Assembly (NCBI RefSeq): GCF_016612995.1
Contig: NZ_JAEOAH010000029.1
Coordinates: 16,213-80,212, forward strand
Direction of reading: 5' to 3'
Origin: Viridibacillus soli
GTDB taxonomy: Bacteria > Bacillota > Bacilli > Bacillales_A > Planococcaceae
DNA length: 64,000 nucleotides
The notes below the pieces were generated by a model. It was not told the DNA's origin, did not search any database, and was given only the letters and a program-made list of their open reading frames with translations. Both the position numbers and the translations under genes were made by a program. Positions 1 to 8,671 of the stretch are shown here, piece by piece. How positions within the stretch are numbered: position 1 is the first letter of the stretch; each line of letters opens with the position of its first letter.

Positions 1-973
1 ATGTTAAAAATCCTGTATTTGCAAATGAAAATGCAAAAGTTAATAGAAAGAACCCGATTGCTGCGCCAACAAAGTGAAAAGAAGTCGCATATATGATATA
101 TCCAACTGCTGTAAAGATAGCGCCCACACTCATCAATTGCCCAAGCCGCAGATTTTCACTGAATATCGTATTCAAAATAGCCCCTATCACAATACCAAGT
201 CCTGCAATACTAACCAAAAAACCATATTGACTATTGCTTAAACCTAGAACAATTGTGGCAAAAGCGGCTTCTAATGAATCTATTGCTGACATTAATAACG
301 TTACACCACTAAACAATGCATAGATGATTGTTAGAAATTTTGCAGATTTAGCAAAATGATAAATACGATGCCAATCTTTTTTAATGACTTGCCAAGTTAT
401 TTTTTCAACCGCTTCATTTTGTCTTTCCAAATGTGGCAAAAAGAATAAAATAAATGCAGAGAAGAATAATGCAATGGCGTTAATTCTAATAGCCAATTCG
501 GGTGTGCCAATCATAAATAGAATTCCCGCTATAGAAGGCCCCATTAAAAAACCACATGATTGTACGAAATTTTTCAACGCGTTAAATCGTTGACGGTTCG
601 TTTCTGGTACCAATTTTGTCATATAAACTAGGGATGTTGGTCTAAATATGGCATTTGCCATGTAAATAAAAAATGAAAATACATAGATAACGACTAATGA
701 TGTACTAAACGCTAATAACAGTACACATCCCCCTCTAAAGATATCTAAGAAGATCATCACCCTCTTTTGATTTAATCTATCTATCCAACTACCAGCCCAA
801 AAACTCACTACTATGTTGGCAATTGGCGACAAAATATATAGAATACTCACCGCCATTGGTGAATGTGTTAACTCTAAGACAATCAGATTTAACGCAATGA
901 AATATACCCACTCACCCAAATTTGAAATGGCAATACTACTTAACAAAAGTGCACACTTTTTCCGGTTCCCCAT
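1..973 (-). CDS. MFS transporter, N-terminal part (runs off the window)
   Basis: Reading the minus strand from an ATG at 973 gives 324 open codons that continue past the left edge, so the C-terminus is not seen. The protein starts MGNRKKCALLLSS and has alternating hydrophobic segments, with a loop (SFWAGSWIDRLNQKR) after the second or third helix that fits the conserved G-x-x-x-D-R/K-x-x-R signature of the major facilitator superfamily. About seven to eight of twelve expected helices are visible. The start is backed by AGGAGA 8 nt upstream. It lies directly behind a T-box leader, so transcription should answer to uncharged tRNA, which suggests amino-acid-related export or uptake. The substrate cannot be told from sequence. 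Confidence 0.85.
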   Translation of the reverse strand, partial: MGNRKKCALLLSSIAISNLGEWVYFIALNLIVLELTHSPMAVSILYILSPIANIVVSFWAGSWIDRLNQKRVMIFLDIFRGGCVLLLAFSTSLVVIYVFSFFIYMANAIFRPTSLVYMTKLVPETNRQRFNALKNFVQSCGFLMGPSIAGILFMIGTPELAIRINAIALFFSAFILFFLPHLERQNEAVEKITWQVIKKDWHRIYHFAKSAKFLTIIYALFSGVTLLMSAIDSLEAAFATIVLGLSNSQYGFLVSIAGLGIVIGAILNTIFSENLRLGQLMSVGAIFTAVGYIIYATSFHFVGAAIGFFLLTFAFSFANTGFLT

Positions 974-1004
974 ACGATTTATTCTCCTTTTTTATAAAAT
1001 TGCA

Positions 1005-1295
1005 TAAAAAAATCCCACCCCCAAGACAATTGTCTTGGGGACGAGATTGAGAATACCTAATCGTGGTGCCACCCCAGTTTGCCATTATGTCGCCATAATC
1101 GCCTTTTTCAGTACGACAATAACTAATGTATTGTGTATACCGTATCTCTATAACGGGAGCTCCCGTCACATCATCATTCAAAAGAAATCCTATGTGCTAC
1201 TCCGAGACTTGTTTCAATAATTCGTTCTTGCTCGCTTTCACCTATCCGAGCTCTCTGGAAAGAACAACCTTATTTACTCTTCTCTTCAATGTATT
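1005..1295 (-). promoter_or_regulatory. T-box riboswitch leader
   Basis: Minus-strand RNA leader ahead of the MFS gene. It holds the T-box sequence GGGGTGGCACCACG (1062-1075) that forms the antiterminator bulge pairing with the tRNA CCA end, a perfect terminator hairpin CCCCAAGACA/TGTCTTGGGG (1019-1040) followed by GTGGGA and seven T, and stem I elements CCAGAGAGCTCGGATAGGTG and CTCGGAGTAGC. The specifier region reads GAAACAAGTCTCGGAG; by the usual spacing the codon is ACA (Thr), but AAC (Asn) cannot be excluded by eye. The known mechanism is antitermination when the cognate tRNA is uncharged. Confidence 0.88.
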
Positions 1296-1301
1296 TTTAT
1301 G

Positions 1302-1331
1302 AGTTTAGCATATGCAATTGAAAAGAGTCAA
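1302..1331 (-). promoter_or_regulatory. Promoter of the T-box leader
   Basis: On the minus strand TTGACT (1326-1331) and TAAACT (1302-1307) are separated by 18 nt, a reasonable sigma-A promoter placed about 10 nt before the start of the T-box stem I. Confidence 0.5.
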
Positions 1332-1604
1332 TATTCTGAAATAAAATAAAAGTGGTATTCTTCAATTTGATTTACTAGCAAATCATGTAACAGTGACTCA
1401 GCTTATTTAATATTTCTGTTAGTTCAAGGATAAAAGCATATTTAAATCTCATAGTCCTTCTAATAGAAACTCCTATTAGAGGTGATTTCGTATAGAACAA
1501 AGACTCAAAAGCAATACTAAAGAATGCAACCAAAACTTGTAACAATAGCAGCCTATATTGCACAGCAATAAGAATTAGAAGTAGTCGAGTAGGAGGAAAT
1601 TATA

Positions 1605-3269
1605 TTGACTTTAAATGAAAAAACATTATCTATTTTCGCCTTGGGTGGCATTAATGAAATAGGTAAAAACATGTATGTTATTCAATATTCAAATGATATT
1701 GTGATCGTCGACTGTGGTGCTAAATTCCCTGATGAAAGCTTATTGGGCATTGATTTGATTATCCCCGATATCAATTATTTGCAAGAAAATAAAGAGAAAA
1801 TCAGGGCTTTAGTGGTGACACATGGGCATGAAGACCATATTGGAGGAATTCCGTACTTCTTACAAAAATTAAATGTTCCTATTTATGCTAGCCGTTTTAC
1901 TCTCGGTTTAATTTCACTGAAATTAAAGGAACATAAACTTTTAAGGACTACAGATTTGGTAGAAATCAACTCAGATTCAAAGTTAGACTTTGGCGAAATT
2001 GCAGTGAGCTTTTTTAGAACAAGCCATAGTATTCCAGATTGCCTAGGCATTGTTTTTGACACACCAGAAGGAAAAGTCGTTCATACTGGGGACTTTAAAT
2101 TCGATTTAACGCCAATGAACGATCAATATTCTGATATTCATAAAATGAGCGAAATTGGTACACAAGGGGTATTACTCCTCATATCTGAGAGTACAAATGC
2201 AGAACGTCCTGGCTCTACACCGTCTGAGCAATTGGTAGGCGAACATATTGAATCAGCCTTTATGAAAGCTAAGCGTAAAATCATTATTTCCACATTTGCT
2301 TCAAATGTAAATCGTATTCAGCAAATAGTTCATGCAACCTTAAAGACAAATCGAAAGCTTGCTCTGCTTGGTCGTAGTATGCTGAATGTTGTATCTGTTG
2401 CTTTAGAACGCGGGTATTTAGATATACCAGATGGCTTGCTAATCGAGGCACGCGACGTAAAGTATTTACCTCCTGAAGAAGTTGTAATTTTATGTACAGG
2501 CAGTCAAGGAGAACCACTAGCTGCCCTTTCTCGCTTATCAAGTTCCAGTCATCGGGAGGTAAAAATTTTACCTAAAGATACAGTTATGTTTGCTGCATCC
2601 CCTATTCCCGGGAATGAAAAAGATGTAACACGTATTGTAGATAACTTATTTCAATTGGGAGCCAAAGTTATTTATGGATCTGCAAGTAAAACGGGGATGC
2701 ATGTTTCAGGACACGGCTATCAAGAGGATTTAAAACTAATGTTAACCTTAATGAAACCAAAATATTTTATTCCCATTCACGGAGAATATAGAATGTTATA
2801 CCTACACCGTTTGTTAGCTGAGTCCGTTGGTGTTGAGGAAAAGAACACCTTCATCATTAAAAATGGGGATGTCGTGGATATTGAAAATTCACTAGCTCGT
2901 CAGACTCGAAAAATTTCGTCTGGTGATACTTACGTTGATGGAATCGGTATAGGTGAAGTCGAGGACATTGTATTGCGAGATCGAAAACAACTATCTGAGG
3001 ACGGCATGCTCGTCATTGTTGTAACGATTATTAAAACAGAAGGAACACTCGTAACTGAACCTAACACAATTTCCCGCGGATTTGTCTACGCAAAAGATTC
3101 CGAGGAGCTACTAAGAAATATAAACGATATCGTTAAAACAACCGTTAATGAATCTTTGGATGGTAGTATTAATAAAATGAAGAAAAAGATAAAAAAATCA
3201 GTAGGTCAGTATTTAAATGCTCAGACAAAAAGAAAGCCGATGATTTTGCCTGTTATTATTGAAATTTAA
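1605..3269 (+). CDS. Ribonuclease J family protein
   Basis: A 554-residue metallo-beta-lactamase/beta-CASP ribonuclease, the usual length for RNase J, which acts in mRNA decay and 5' maturation. The zinc motif THGHEDHIGG is intact at residues 72-81, HTGDFKFD follows in the lactamase core, and the C-terminal half has the beta-CASP motifs (ASNVNRIQQ, GSQGEPLAAL) and the RKPMILPVIIEI end typical of the family. It resembles RNase J1 in its catalytic motif but is divergent from memory of the B. subtilis J1 and J2 sequences, so an extra paralogue is likely. The start is TTG with AGGAGGAAAT just upstream. It is monocistronic, ending before a strong hairpin at 3352. Confidence 0.93.
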   Translation: MTLNEKTLSIFALGGINEIGKNMYVIQYSNDIVIVDCGAKFPDESLLGIDLIIPDINYLQENKEKIRALVVTHGHEDHIGGIPYFLQKLNVPIYASRFTLGLISLKLKEHKLLRTTDLVEINSDSKLDFGEIAVSFFRTSHSIPDCLGIVFDTPEGKVVHTGDFKFDLTPMNDQYSDIHKMSEIGTQGVLLLISESTNAERPGSTPSEQLVGEHIESAFMKAKRKIIISTFASNVNRIQQIVHATLKTNRKLALLGRSMLNVVSVALERGYLDIPDGLLIEARDVKYLPPEEVVILCTGSQGEPLAALSRLSSSSHREVKILPKDTVMFAASPIPGNEKDVTRIVDNLFQLGAKVIYGSASKTGMHVSGHGYQEDLKLMLTLMKPKYFIPIHGEYRMLYLHRLLAESVGVEEKNTFIIKNGDVVDIENSLARQTRKISSGDTYVDGIGIGEVEDIVLRDRKQLSEDGMLVIVVTIIKTEGTLVTEPNTISRGFVYAKDSEELLRNINDIVKTTVNESLDGSINKMKKKIKKSVGQYLNAQTKRKPMILPVIIEI

Positions 3270-3351
3270 GCGGAAAGTATTTACTTAAAACGTGATTTTC
3301 TTGACAAGGTGGGAGGCGCTGGTTCGAGATATGTCGGCAGCATTTTTCAAT

Positions 3352-3395
3352 AAGCCTGTAAATGTTGATAGATCAATGTTAATAGGCTTTTTTTT
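3352..3395 (+). terminator. Terminator of the RNase J gene
   Basis: Long hairpin with outer arms AAGCCT (3352-3357) and AGGCTT (3384-3389), inner arms TTGAT/ATCAA, and a run of eight or nine T. Confidence 0.75.
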
Positions 3396-3558
3396 AGTAA
3401 TACTTCCTCTCAATTCGCAAATTCTAAATATCTTATCCTTTAATTTTATATTATTCAGGATGACCCTTGTGTTAAATGATAATAATGAAGAACAATACTT
3501 ATGTCCTAACGGCGCAGGTTGGTAAAAGATGTATTTTTTTAATTATATGTTCTTGACG

Positions 3559-3597
3559 TGAAAAAAGTAGCGGAAGTTATTCCACTACTTTTTTTTC
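3559..3597 (-). terminator. Rho-independent terminator (bidirectional form)
   Basis: AAAAAGTAG-c-GGAA ... TTCC-a-CTACTTTTT hairpin with T runs on either strand, 18 nt beyond the stop of the secreted propeller protein on the minus strand. A similar hairpin recurs at 4923-4955. Confidence 0.75.
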
Positions 3598-3614
3598 ACT
3601 GAAGAATGTAATCA

Positions 3615-4760
3615 CTATTTAACGTAATACTTCGAAATACCCCCGCCAGCAACGATTAAATATTTGCTGTCTTTAGAGAAATTGATATTATGTCTGTCAA
3701 TTAATTTTATTTCATATAAAAATTTATAAGAACCATCATATATTTTAATACCTCTACCTTCTAAAGTAGCGATTCTAGTTCCATCAGGACTGATTTTAAC
3801 ATCACCAAAAATGGTATAAGGTCCTCCGAATTTTTTAAGAATCTTTCCTGAATTTGTATCAAAAGCATAAGCGCTTTGATTTTCTTCTCCGATGACTAAC
3901 AACAATTTATTATTCTTTTTTGTAAAAGTGATGTGTGTTACCATTTCTTCAAAAGTAAATTCCTTTATAACATCCCCGGTTTTTGTATCGTTTAAAACAA
4001 CACGATTGTTATCATTAAAAGCTGTAGCTAAAATCGAACCATCTTCTGAAAGTGCAGCAGTAATTCTTTCTGTATTATCAGCTATATTTACCACATTTAA
4101 TTTTGAATCTACAACTTTTCCATTAATCTTGTTATGGCTAGCATACGCTATCCCATTTTTTACATCAAAAAGGGAATATGTTTTAAAATCAAACATTTTA
4201 TATCTTGCATAAGAATTAAATTTTAAATCTCTATAATCAAAAACACTACCGTCATAATGAACTAATCCGTTTTTCCAGAAGAAAATAGAATTCTTCGTGT
4301 TTCTATTTTCACCAAACTCTTTTACTATATCCCCATTTTTAAAATTAAATAGAGTTGAGCCCACTGAAAAGTATTTATTGTCAAAGGATGTATCTACTTT
4401 TCTTCCTATATACGACTCTTTAACATGCCAAACCTTTCTAGACACAGTGACAGGCAATTTAACTTTTTTGCCATATGCTTTTACATACACATAAGCTTTA
4501 CCTGCATTTTTAGACTTCACGACACCTTTTTTAGTAACAGTCACAATCTTCTTGTTCGACGAACTAAAAGACACTTTTGGATTCTTTACGATTTTCCCGT
4601 TTTTCTTTACACTATAGGAAACTTTAGCAGAACCGTTGTACTTAAGAGTACTTTTACTAAGCTTTGCAGTAACCGTAACCTTACTTGCTGCATCAGCAAC
4701 TGGTGGTACCAAAGAAATTAAAAATAAAACAACTACCAAATAACTGATGATTTTCTTCAT
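3615..4760 (-). CDS. Secreted protein with bacterial Ig-like (Big2) domain and propeller-like repeats
   Basis: 381 residues with a Sec signal peptide (MKKIISYLVVVLFLISLVPP...ADAA, cleavage near residue 24). Residues about 27-107 form a Big2-type Ig-like domain rich in Lys, Val and Ser (SSSNKKIVTVTKKGVVKSKN is the family's hallmark strand). The remainder contains degenerate repeated strands such as AALSEDGSILATAFN, KISPDGTRIATLEG and FSKDSKYLIVAGG, as in WD40/quinoprotein-like beta-propellers. It is probably a cell-surface or secreted binding protein. The very basic Ig domain might hold to the wall; that is inference. Single gene with its own terminator; ATG preceded by GAGGAG. Confidence 0.85.
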   Translation of the reverse strand: MKKIISYLVVVLFLISLVPPVADAASKVTVTAKLSKSTLKYNGSAKVSYSVKKNGKIVKNPKVSFSSSNKKIVTVTKKGVVKSKNAGKAYVYVKAYGKKVKLPVTVSRKVWHVKESYIGRKVDTSFDNKYFSVGSTLFNFKNGDIVKEFGENRNTKNSIFFWKNGLVHYDGSVFDYRDLKFNSYARYKMFDFKTYSLFDVKNGIAYASHNKINGKVVDSKLNVVNIADNTERITAALSEDGSILATAFNDNNRVVLNDTKTGDVIKEFTFEEMVTHITFTKKNNKLLLVIGEENQSAYAFDTNSGKILKKFGGPYTIFGDVKISPDGTRIATLEGRGIKIYDGSYKFLYEIKLIDRHNINFSKDSKYLIVAGGGISKYYVK

Positions 4761-5193
4761 CTACAACTCTCCTCTAGCTTTTTAATGGAGAAAATTCCTC
4801 GTTTATTATCATATCACATTAGTGAAGGCAGTAACCTGAAATTTCAGACTAATAATATCCTTAGAGTTTTATATAACTAAAGTATGTGTTATTTATTTTG
4901 ATTGCACGGTTGTTGACATACAAAAAGTAATGGAAAGGTCCACTACTTTTGTTTTATACTATGCAACTAACTCATAAGCAATTTCTTCCGCTCCTTCAAA
5001 CATTGAAAATCTATTTGTAGGGTCTTTCCATCTTCGTCAATTCTATATTCAGGCTCATTCGCTGAGAAGAAACCGAATAATGAAAGTAATTGTACCTACT
5101 AATTATAGCAAATTCGTACTGCTGCTCTATAAATTTTAAATTTCATCAAATTTAAATACATAATTCACCCTTAATTTATGATTTCTAATTTAA
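4761..5193. other. Intergenic stretch with a hairpin and a possible gene remnant
   Basis: Contains a terminator-like hairpin (AAAGTAATGGA/TCCACTACTTT, 4923-4955) resembling the one at 3559. On the minus strand near 5000-5080 a short open stretch (FGFFSANEPEYRIDEDGK) reads like a protein fragment, but it has no start or partner. I see nothing else. Confidence 0.4.
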
Positions 5194-6897
5194 TCAGATA
5201 TAGTTACTTTCATTAATACTGCTTTTTTCAAACCAAGTTGATAAAAGATCAATCACTTCATTAAACGCATTTTCGTCGAAAGGAGACAAAATAGTCCTTT
5301 CAAGCAGGTCCAAAAAGGATAAACTTCCCCCCTTCTCACATAATTTCTTATAAACTCTCCAAGCTTCTTTTTCATCTGTTTGAGCTAATGCCCAAATCTG
5401 TAAAGCACAAATTTGTGCAAGAGCATAATCGATATAATAGAATGGAAATTTAAATAAATGTGATTGCATTTGCCAAAAATTCCCCCTTTCTAAATAATCA
5501 TTACCCTTGTACGACTTGTCTCGCATATAAATATCCTCTAATTCCTTCCACTTTCTTTTCCATTCGGAAGAAATTGCTTTGGGATTATTATAGACAAAGT
5601 GTTGAAATTCATCTATACAAGCTCTATAAGGTAATGTAAGGATTGCATCCTCCAAATGAGCATATTTATATTTTTCAGCATCTTCATCTAATAAGTTTTC
5701 CAGTCCTGGCCAAACAAGATATTCCATCGCGATTGAAGTAATTTCACATGCTTCTTTAGTAGGAAGTATATATTCTGGAATTTCGTTCCTCATATTATAG
5801 ACGTACATTTGAAATGCATGGCCGAATTCATGGCTTAATACTTTCACATCATTCCCTGTACCATTTAAGTTGGCAAAAATATAAGGAGATTTATAGTTAC
5901 ATAAGTAAGTGGCAAAAGCTCCTCTTGCTTTTCCTGTTTTAGTAGTTAAATTAAGCAGGTTATTTGCCTCCATAAAATCAAATACTTCTCCAGTTTCTGA
6001 GGATAACTCTTTAAATATATTTTTAAATCTTTTAATAATCCATTTCTCATCACCCTTAGGAGTTGCATTTCCATCGATAAATCTTAAATTCTCATCGAAA
6101 TATTGTAAAACATCTACCTTTATTCTTTTTCTTTGATTCTCTCGTAGTTGCGTTGATATAGGTACAATATAAGTTTTAATCATGTCTCTAAACTTTTTCA
6201 CTTCCTCTTGACCATATCCAACTCTTGAAAGTCTTGCATATCCTAGTTCCACAAATGAAGTATAACCAAGCTTTTCTGCTATATTAGTTCGAACTTTAAC
6301 AAGGTCGCAAAATATTGAATCTATATCTTTTTCATTTTGATTCATAAGTTGATATTTTTTTTCACTTGCTTTTTCCCTAATGTTTCTATCTGGTGAGTTC
6401 AGAAAAACATCTAGTTGAGAGATATTTCTCTCTTCTCCCATGAATTCAGTCTTCGATGTTGCTAAGACTTTTATATATTTACTAATAAGTTTATTCTCTT
6501 TCTCTAAATCACTTAATACACTATCATTTACTGTGTTTATATTAATATGCGCGATTTCTAGTAATTGACTACCGTATTTATTTTCTATCTTACTTTTATT
6601 TTTAGATTTTAATAATGTATTGTAATATTTAGAAACGACCATCTCATATAGCGGCCATTTTTCATCGCTATATTTTTGCTCCTCAATGTACTTGGTATTT
6701 GTCATATCTGTATAGTTTCTAATTTGAGCTATTGTTAACATTGTCAAAACATTATTCCTTAATGAGTTAATTTCATCAATAATTTCACATTGTTTTTCGA
6801 AGCAACCTATAGATTCGAATTGTTCCAACAGATCTAATACTATTGTTTTAAACTCGCTTATATCAGGCCGTTGATATTTGATTTCATTAAAATTCAT
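5194..6897 (-). CDS. M3 family oligoendopeptidase
   Basis: A 567-residue zinc metallopeptidase of family M3 (PepF/oligoendopeptidase type), expected to cut short peptides in the cytoplasm. The active-site helix VLSHEFGHAFQ (HExxH) lies near residue 355, followed about 25 residues later by the metal-binding Glu region (TKEACEITSIAMEYLVWP). The length matches the family, the N-terminal helical domain is complete, and there is no signal peptide. The ATG has GAAAGGGG upstream. No co-transcribed partner is apparent; the next gene on this strand lies more than 430 bp downstream. Confidence 0.92.
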   Translation of the reverse strand: MNFNEIKYQRPDISEFKTIVLDLLEQFESIGCFEKQCEIIDEINSLRNNVLTMLTIAQIRNYTDMTNTKYIEEQKYSDEKWPLYEMVVSKYYNTLLKSKNKSKIENKYGSQLLEIAHININTVNDSVLSDLEKENKLISKYIKVLATSKTEFMGEERNISQLDVFLNSPDRNIREKASEKKYQLMNQNEKDIDSIFCDLVKVRTNIAEKLGYTSFVELGYARLSRVGYGQEEVKKFRDMIKTYIVPISTQLRENQRKRIKVDVLQYFDENLRFIDGNATPKGDEKWIIKRFKNIFKELSSETGEVFDFMEANNLLNLTTKTGKARGAFATYLCNYKSPYIFANLNGTGNDVKVLSHEFGHAFQMYVYNMRNEIPEYILPTKEACEITSIAMEYLVWPGLENLLDEDAEKYKYAHLEDAILTLPYRACIDEFQHFVYNNPKAISSEWKRKWKELEDIYMRDKSYKGNDYLERGNFWQMQSHLFKFPFYYIDYALAQICALQIWALAQTDEKEAWRVYKKLCEKGGSLSFLDLLERTILSPFDENAFNEVIDLLSTWFEKSSINESNYI

Positions 6898-7192
6898 GAT
6901 TTTCCCCTTTCAAAATAAATTATCTGAATTTTTTACACTTTAATAATTTTACCAAAAAAAACCTTTAACTCAATGCTTGTATTATTAACATTTTATGGTA
7001 TATAACAGTTAATTTAGAAGATTAAATTTTTCGATTGAGTAATCTAAAATAGTATCTTTACCAATTGTTTAACTTTTCTATATTTTCTATTTCAAAAAAA
7101 TACTGTTATCCCCCCATTCGTATCTTGATAGTGTCCTAAGAAATGAAAAACACTGTCCTAGACTTACTTTTGAAAATGGAGATAGTACAAAA

Positions 7193-7603
7193 ATGAGGAA
7201 AGAGAGCCCCGATAAGCGTAGAGATATAAAGCCATCTCTACCATTAGAATTAAAACGGGACATCTACCGCTTTTCATATATCACTAAAATACCGGTAAAG
7301 GATATTGCTGAAGATCTAGTCTTATATGGTATAAAGACTCATGATGTAATTGAAATAATAGCAAAAAATTTCGGGGAGATGTGCGTATTGATAGTACACT
7401 TTATTAGGGTAATCTTTCAAATCCACCAGTATCAAAAGAAAGTAGAGAGGAAGAATTGGATAGGATGACAACACGGCTTACTGGATCTACATTTGAAATT
7501 CTATATATGTTAGATTGTAGACCAACCAGAGCATACGCTATTTTAATTGAAGAGAACTTTCATAATCCTAATTTTCTTCACAATTATTGCGTGATTGATT
7601 AGT
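7193..7603 (+). pseudogene. Frameshifted gene for a small conserved-looking protein
   Basis: The first frame (7193-7468) starts MRKESPDKRRDIKPSLP and reads to about IIAKNF; the protein then continues in the +1 frame (RGDVRIDSTLY, a TAG, then GNLSNPPVSKESREELDRM ... NYCVID and TAG at about 7601). Joined, it would be about 135 residues, basic, alpha-helical, and similar in style to small hypothetical proteins seen on Bacillus plasmids and phages (my recollection, not checked). One indel and one nonsense codon make it non-functional. No strong ribosome site is seen before the ATG. Confidence 0.5.
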
Positions 7604-7736
7604 CATTTATATACCCCATTCTTCATAGTAGAGATTTTTAAGGCTATGTAAAGTTCAATTAAATCTCAATAACTGTAACATGCAAGAGTTTTTTAGAACT
7701 AAATACCTATTATTTCTTAAGATATACCGATTTGTT

Positions 7737-7929
7737 TTACTTGATCTGTTGTATGTAATCATGGCCAATATATCTCTCCATAAAATTAAGAATACTTTGT
7801 ACAAAGTACTTCAAAGAAAGAGAAGAAGCGGATGAAGGTCCAGTTTCTTCTCTATATTCTGCATAAATTCCAAGTAGGGGTACAGCCAATATTCCGGGAA
7901 TTTTGTACGCTAAGTAAAATTCAACATGA
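7737..7929 (-). pseudogene. C-terminal gene remnant
   Basis: The minus strand reads FYLAYKIPGILAVPLLG ... SLKYFVQSILNFMERYIG ... to a TAA at 7737-7739, with protein-like composition but no start; it begins at a terminator-like hairpin (7927-7967). I do not recognise the family. It lies on the same strand as, and about 450 nt downstream of, the c-di-GMP riboswitch, so it may be what is left of a former target. Confidence 0.35.
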
Positions 7930-7967
7930 AAAAAAGCCGAATTCCTGTACGGTAAGGAACCGACTTT
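7927..7967. terminator. Bidirectional terminator-like hairpin
   Basis: AAAAAGCCG-a-ATTCCT / AAGGAA-c-CG-a-CTTTTT: A run on one side and T run on the other, so it could act on either strand. Confidence 0.5.
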
Positions 7968-7977
7968 TTAGCTTGGC

Positions 7978-8009
7978 TTATTCAACTCTAGCTCCTATAG
8001 TTGAATAAG
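7978..8009. repeat. Dispersed TTCAAC hairpin, copy 1
   Basis: Arms TTATTCAACT and AGTTGAATAA enclose a 12-nt loop. Related copies occur at 54010-54090, 55115-55170, 56531-56612, 57913-57992, 59983-60010 and 60197-60222. Confidence 0.6.
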
Positions 8010-8212
8010 AAACTTTGAACAGTTACATCTTGTTGAGTATCCAGAAAAAGAAATCGATAAGTAAGGAATTAAATTTAATTATCGTCTTCATCAAATGCCA
8101 AATGAAGTATTAAAAATTGCTATGAAGGCTCTTTCCTCAACACTTAAAACATTGCCTTATTTTAATTTTCCAATTAATATTCTCTTAAATATTCCAATTA
8201 TTTCACTCCTTT

Positions 8213-8269
8213 TTAACGTTCAATATGATTCAAATACGACATAAAAAATTGGTAGACTATAAAACTCAT
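8213..8269 (-). CDS. Tiny ORF under c-di-GMP riboswitch and sequestered SD
   Basis: 18 codons from ATG 8269 (MSFIVYQFFMSYLNHIER), a hydrophobic, aromatic peptide. GAAAGGAGTG lies 7 nt upstream, a near-ideal ribosome site, but it is one arm of a perfect 10-bp stem (8277-8311). The ORF is the first one after the riboswitch terminator. A second strong SD (AAAAAGGAGTG) follows at once, before a seven-codon TTG ORF (8174-8197); in another frame this second site would serve IIGIFKRILIGKLK, a short cationic amphipathic peptide, but that frame lacks a standard start. Small size makes the coding call uncertain; the layout is what supports it. Confidence 0.4.
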   Translation of the reverse strand: MSFIVYQFFMSYLNHIER

Positions 8270-8276
8270 ATAAGCA

Positions 8277-8311
8277 CACTCCTTTCGTTTGAGCAAAGAG
8301 GGAAAGGAGTG
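8277..8311 (-). promoter_or_regulatory. SD-sequestering hairpin
   Basis: CACTCCTTTC (minus-strand 8311-8302) pairs perfectly with GAAAGGAGTG (8286-8277), which is the ribosome binding site of the tiny ORF. The 15-nt loop is rich in pyrimidines. Confidence 0.55.
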
Positions 8312-8344
8312 TTAATATGCCTTTAAGCTAAATAATTGAGCTTT

Positions 8345-8382
8345 ATAAAACTAAGACCTGCCATTTGTTAAGGGCTGGTCTT
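8345..8382 (-). terminator. Terminator of the c-di-GMP riboswitch expression platform
   Basis: AAGACCaGCC ... GGCaGGTCTT stem followed by AGTTTT on the minus strand, starting a few nt after the aptamer. Confidence 0.7.
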
Positions 8383-8480
8383 GGTTTCGATGCTCTGTAG
8401 CCAGGCTATCATTGCTCTTATAACGCCTTAGATCCTACAGCTTTGCGTCCCTGCCTTTTGACAGGTTTGCCCTTAGCTCT
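8383..8480 (-). promoter_or_regulatory. Cyclic di-GMP-I (GEMM-I) riboswitch
   Basis: The minus strand contains the aptamer core AGGGCAAACCTGTC-aaaa-GGCAGGGACGCAAAGC, with the conserved GCAAACC, a GNRA-like tetraloop between CCTG/CAGG arms and GGGACGCAAAGC, then GTAGGATCTAAGG and ATGATAGCCTGGCTAC, which close the second helix and tetraloop receptor. This matches the GEMM-I consensus as I know it. A terminator follows directly, so c-di-GMP should control read-through. The downstream region holds only tiny ORFs and remnants. Confidence 0.85.
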
Positions 8481-8671
8481 ATTTATTTGCATTAAGTATT
8501 AATGACATTCATTGGATACCTAACCAAAATAGTTTCTTTATTGCGATTCCACTCTATATAGAATTGTTGGAATTTATCCTCTTCCATTGTGGGATAGCAA
8601 CCGCCCGGAAGACACTGACTTCGGAAAACTGAAAATGTCATTAGTAAAAATCGTGACTGTGAAACAACAAA

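Noticed and set aside
1375..1563. Minus-strand ORF of 62 codons upstream of the RNase J gene
   Set aside because: Random-looking composition, no SD, lies in the 5' region of a gene on the other strand.
3308..3342. tRNA-like T-arm (GGCGCTGGTTCGAG)
   Set aside because: No acceptor, D or anticodon arm can be drawn around it.
8096..8245. Plus-strand ORF beginning MPNEVLKIAMKAL (about 49 codons)
   Set aside because: No ribosome site and it is antisense to the better supported riboswitch-linked ORFs.
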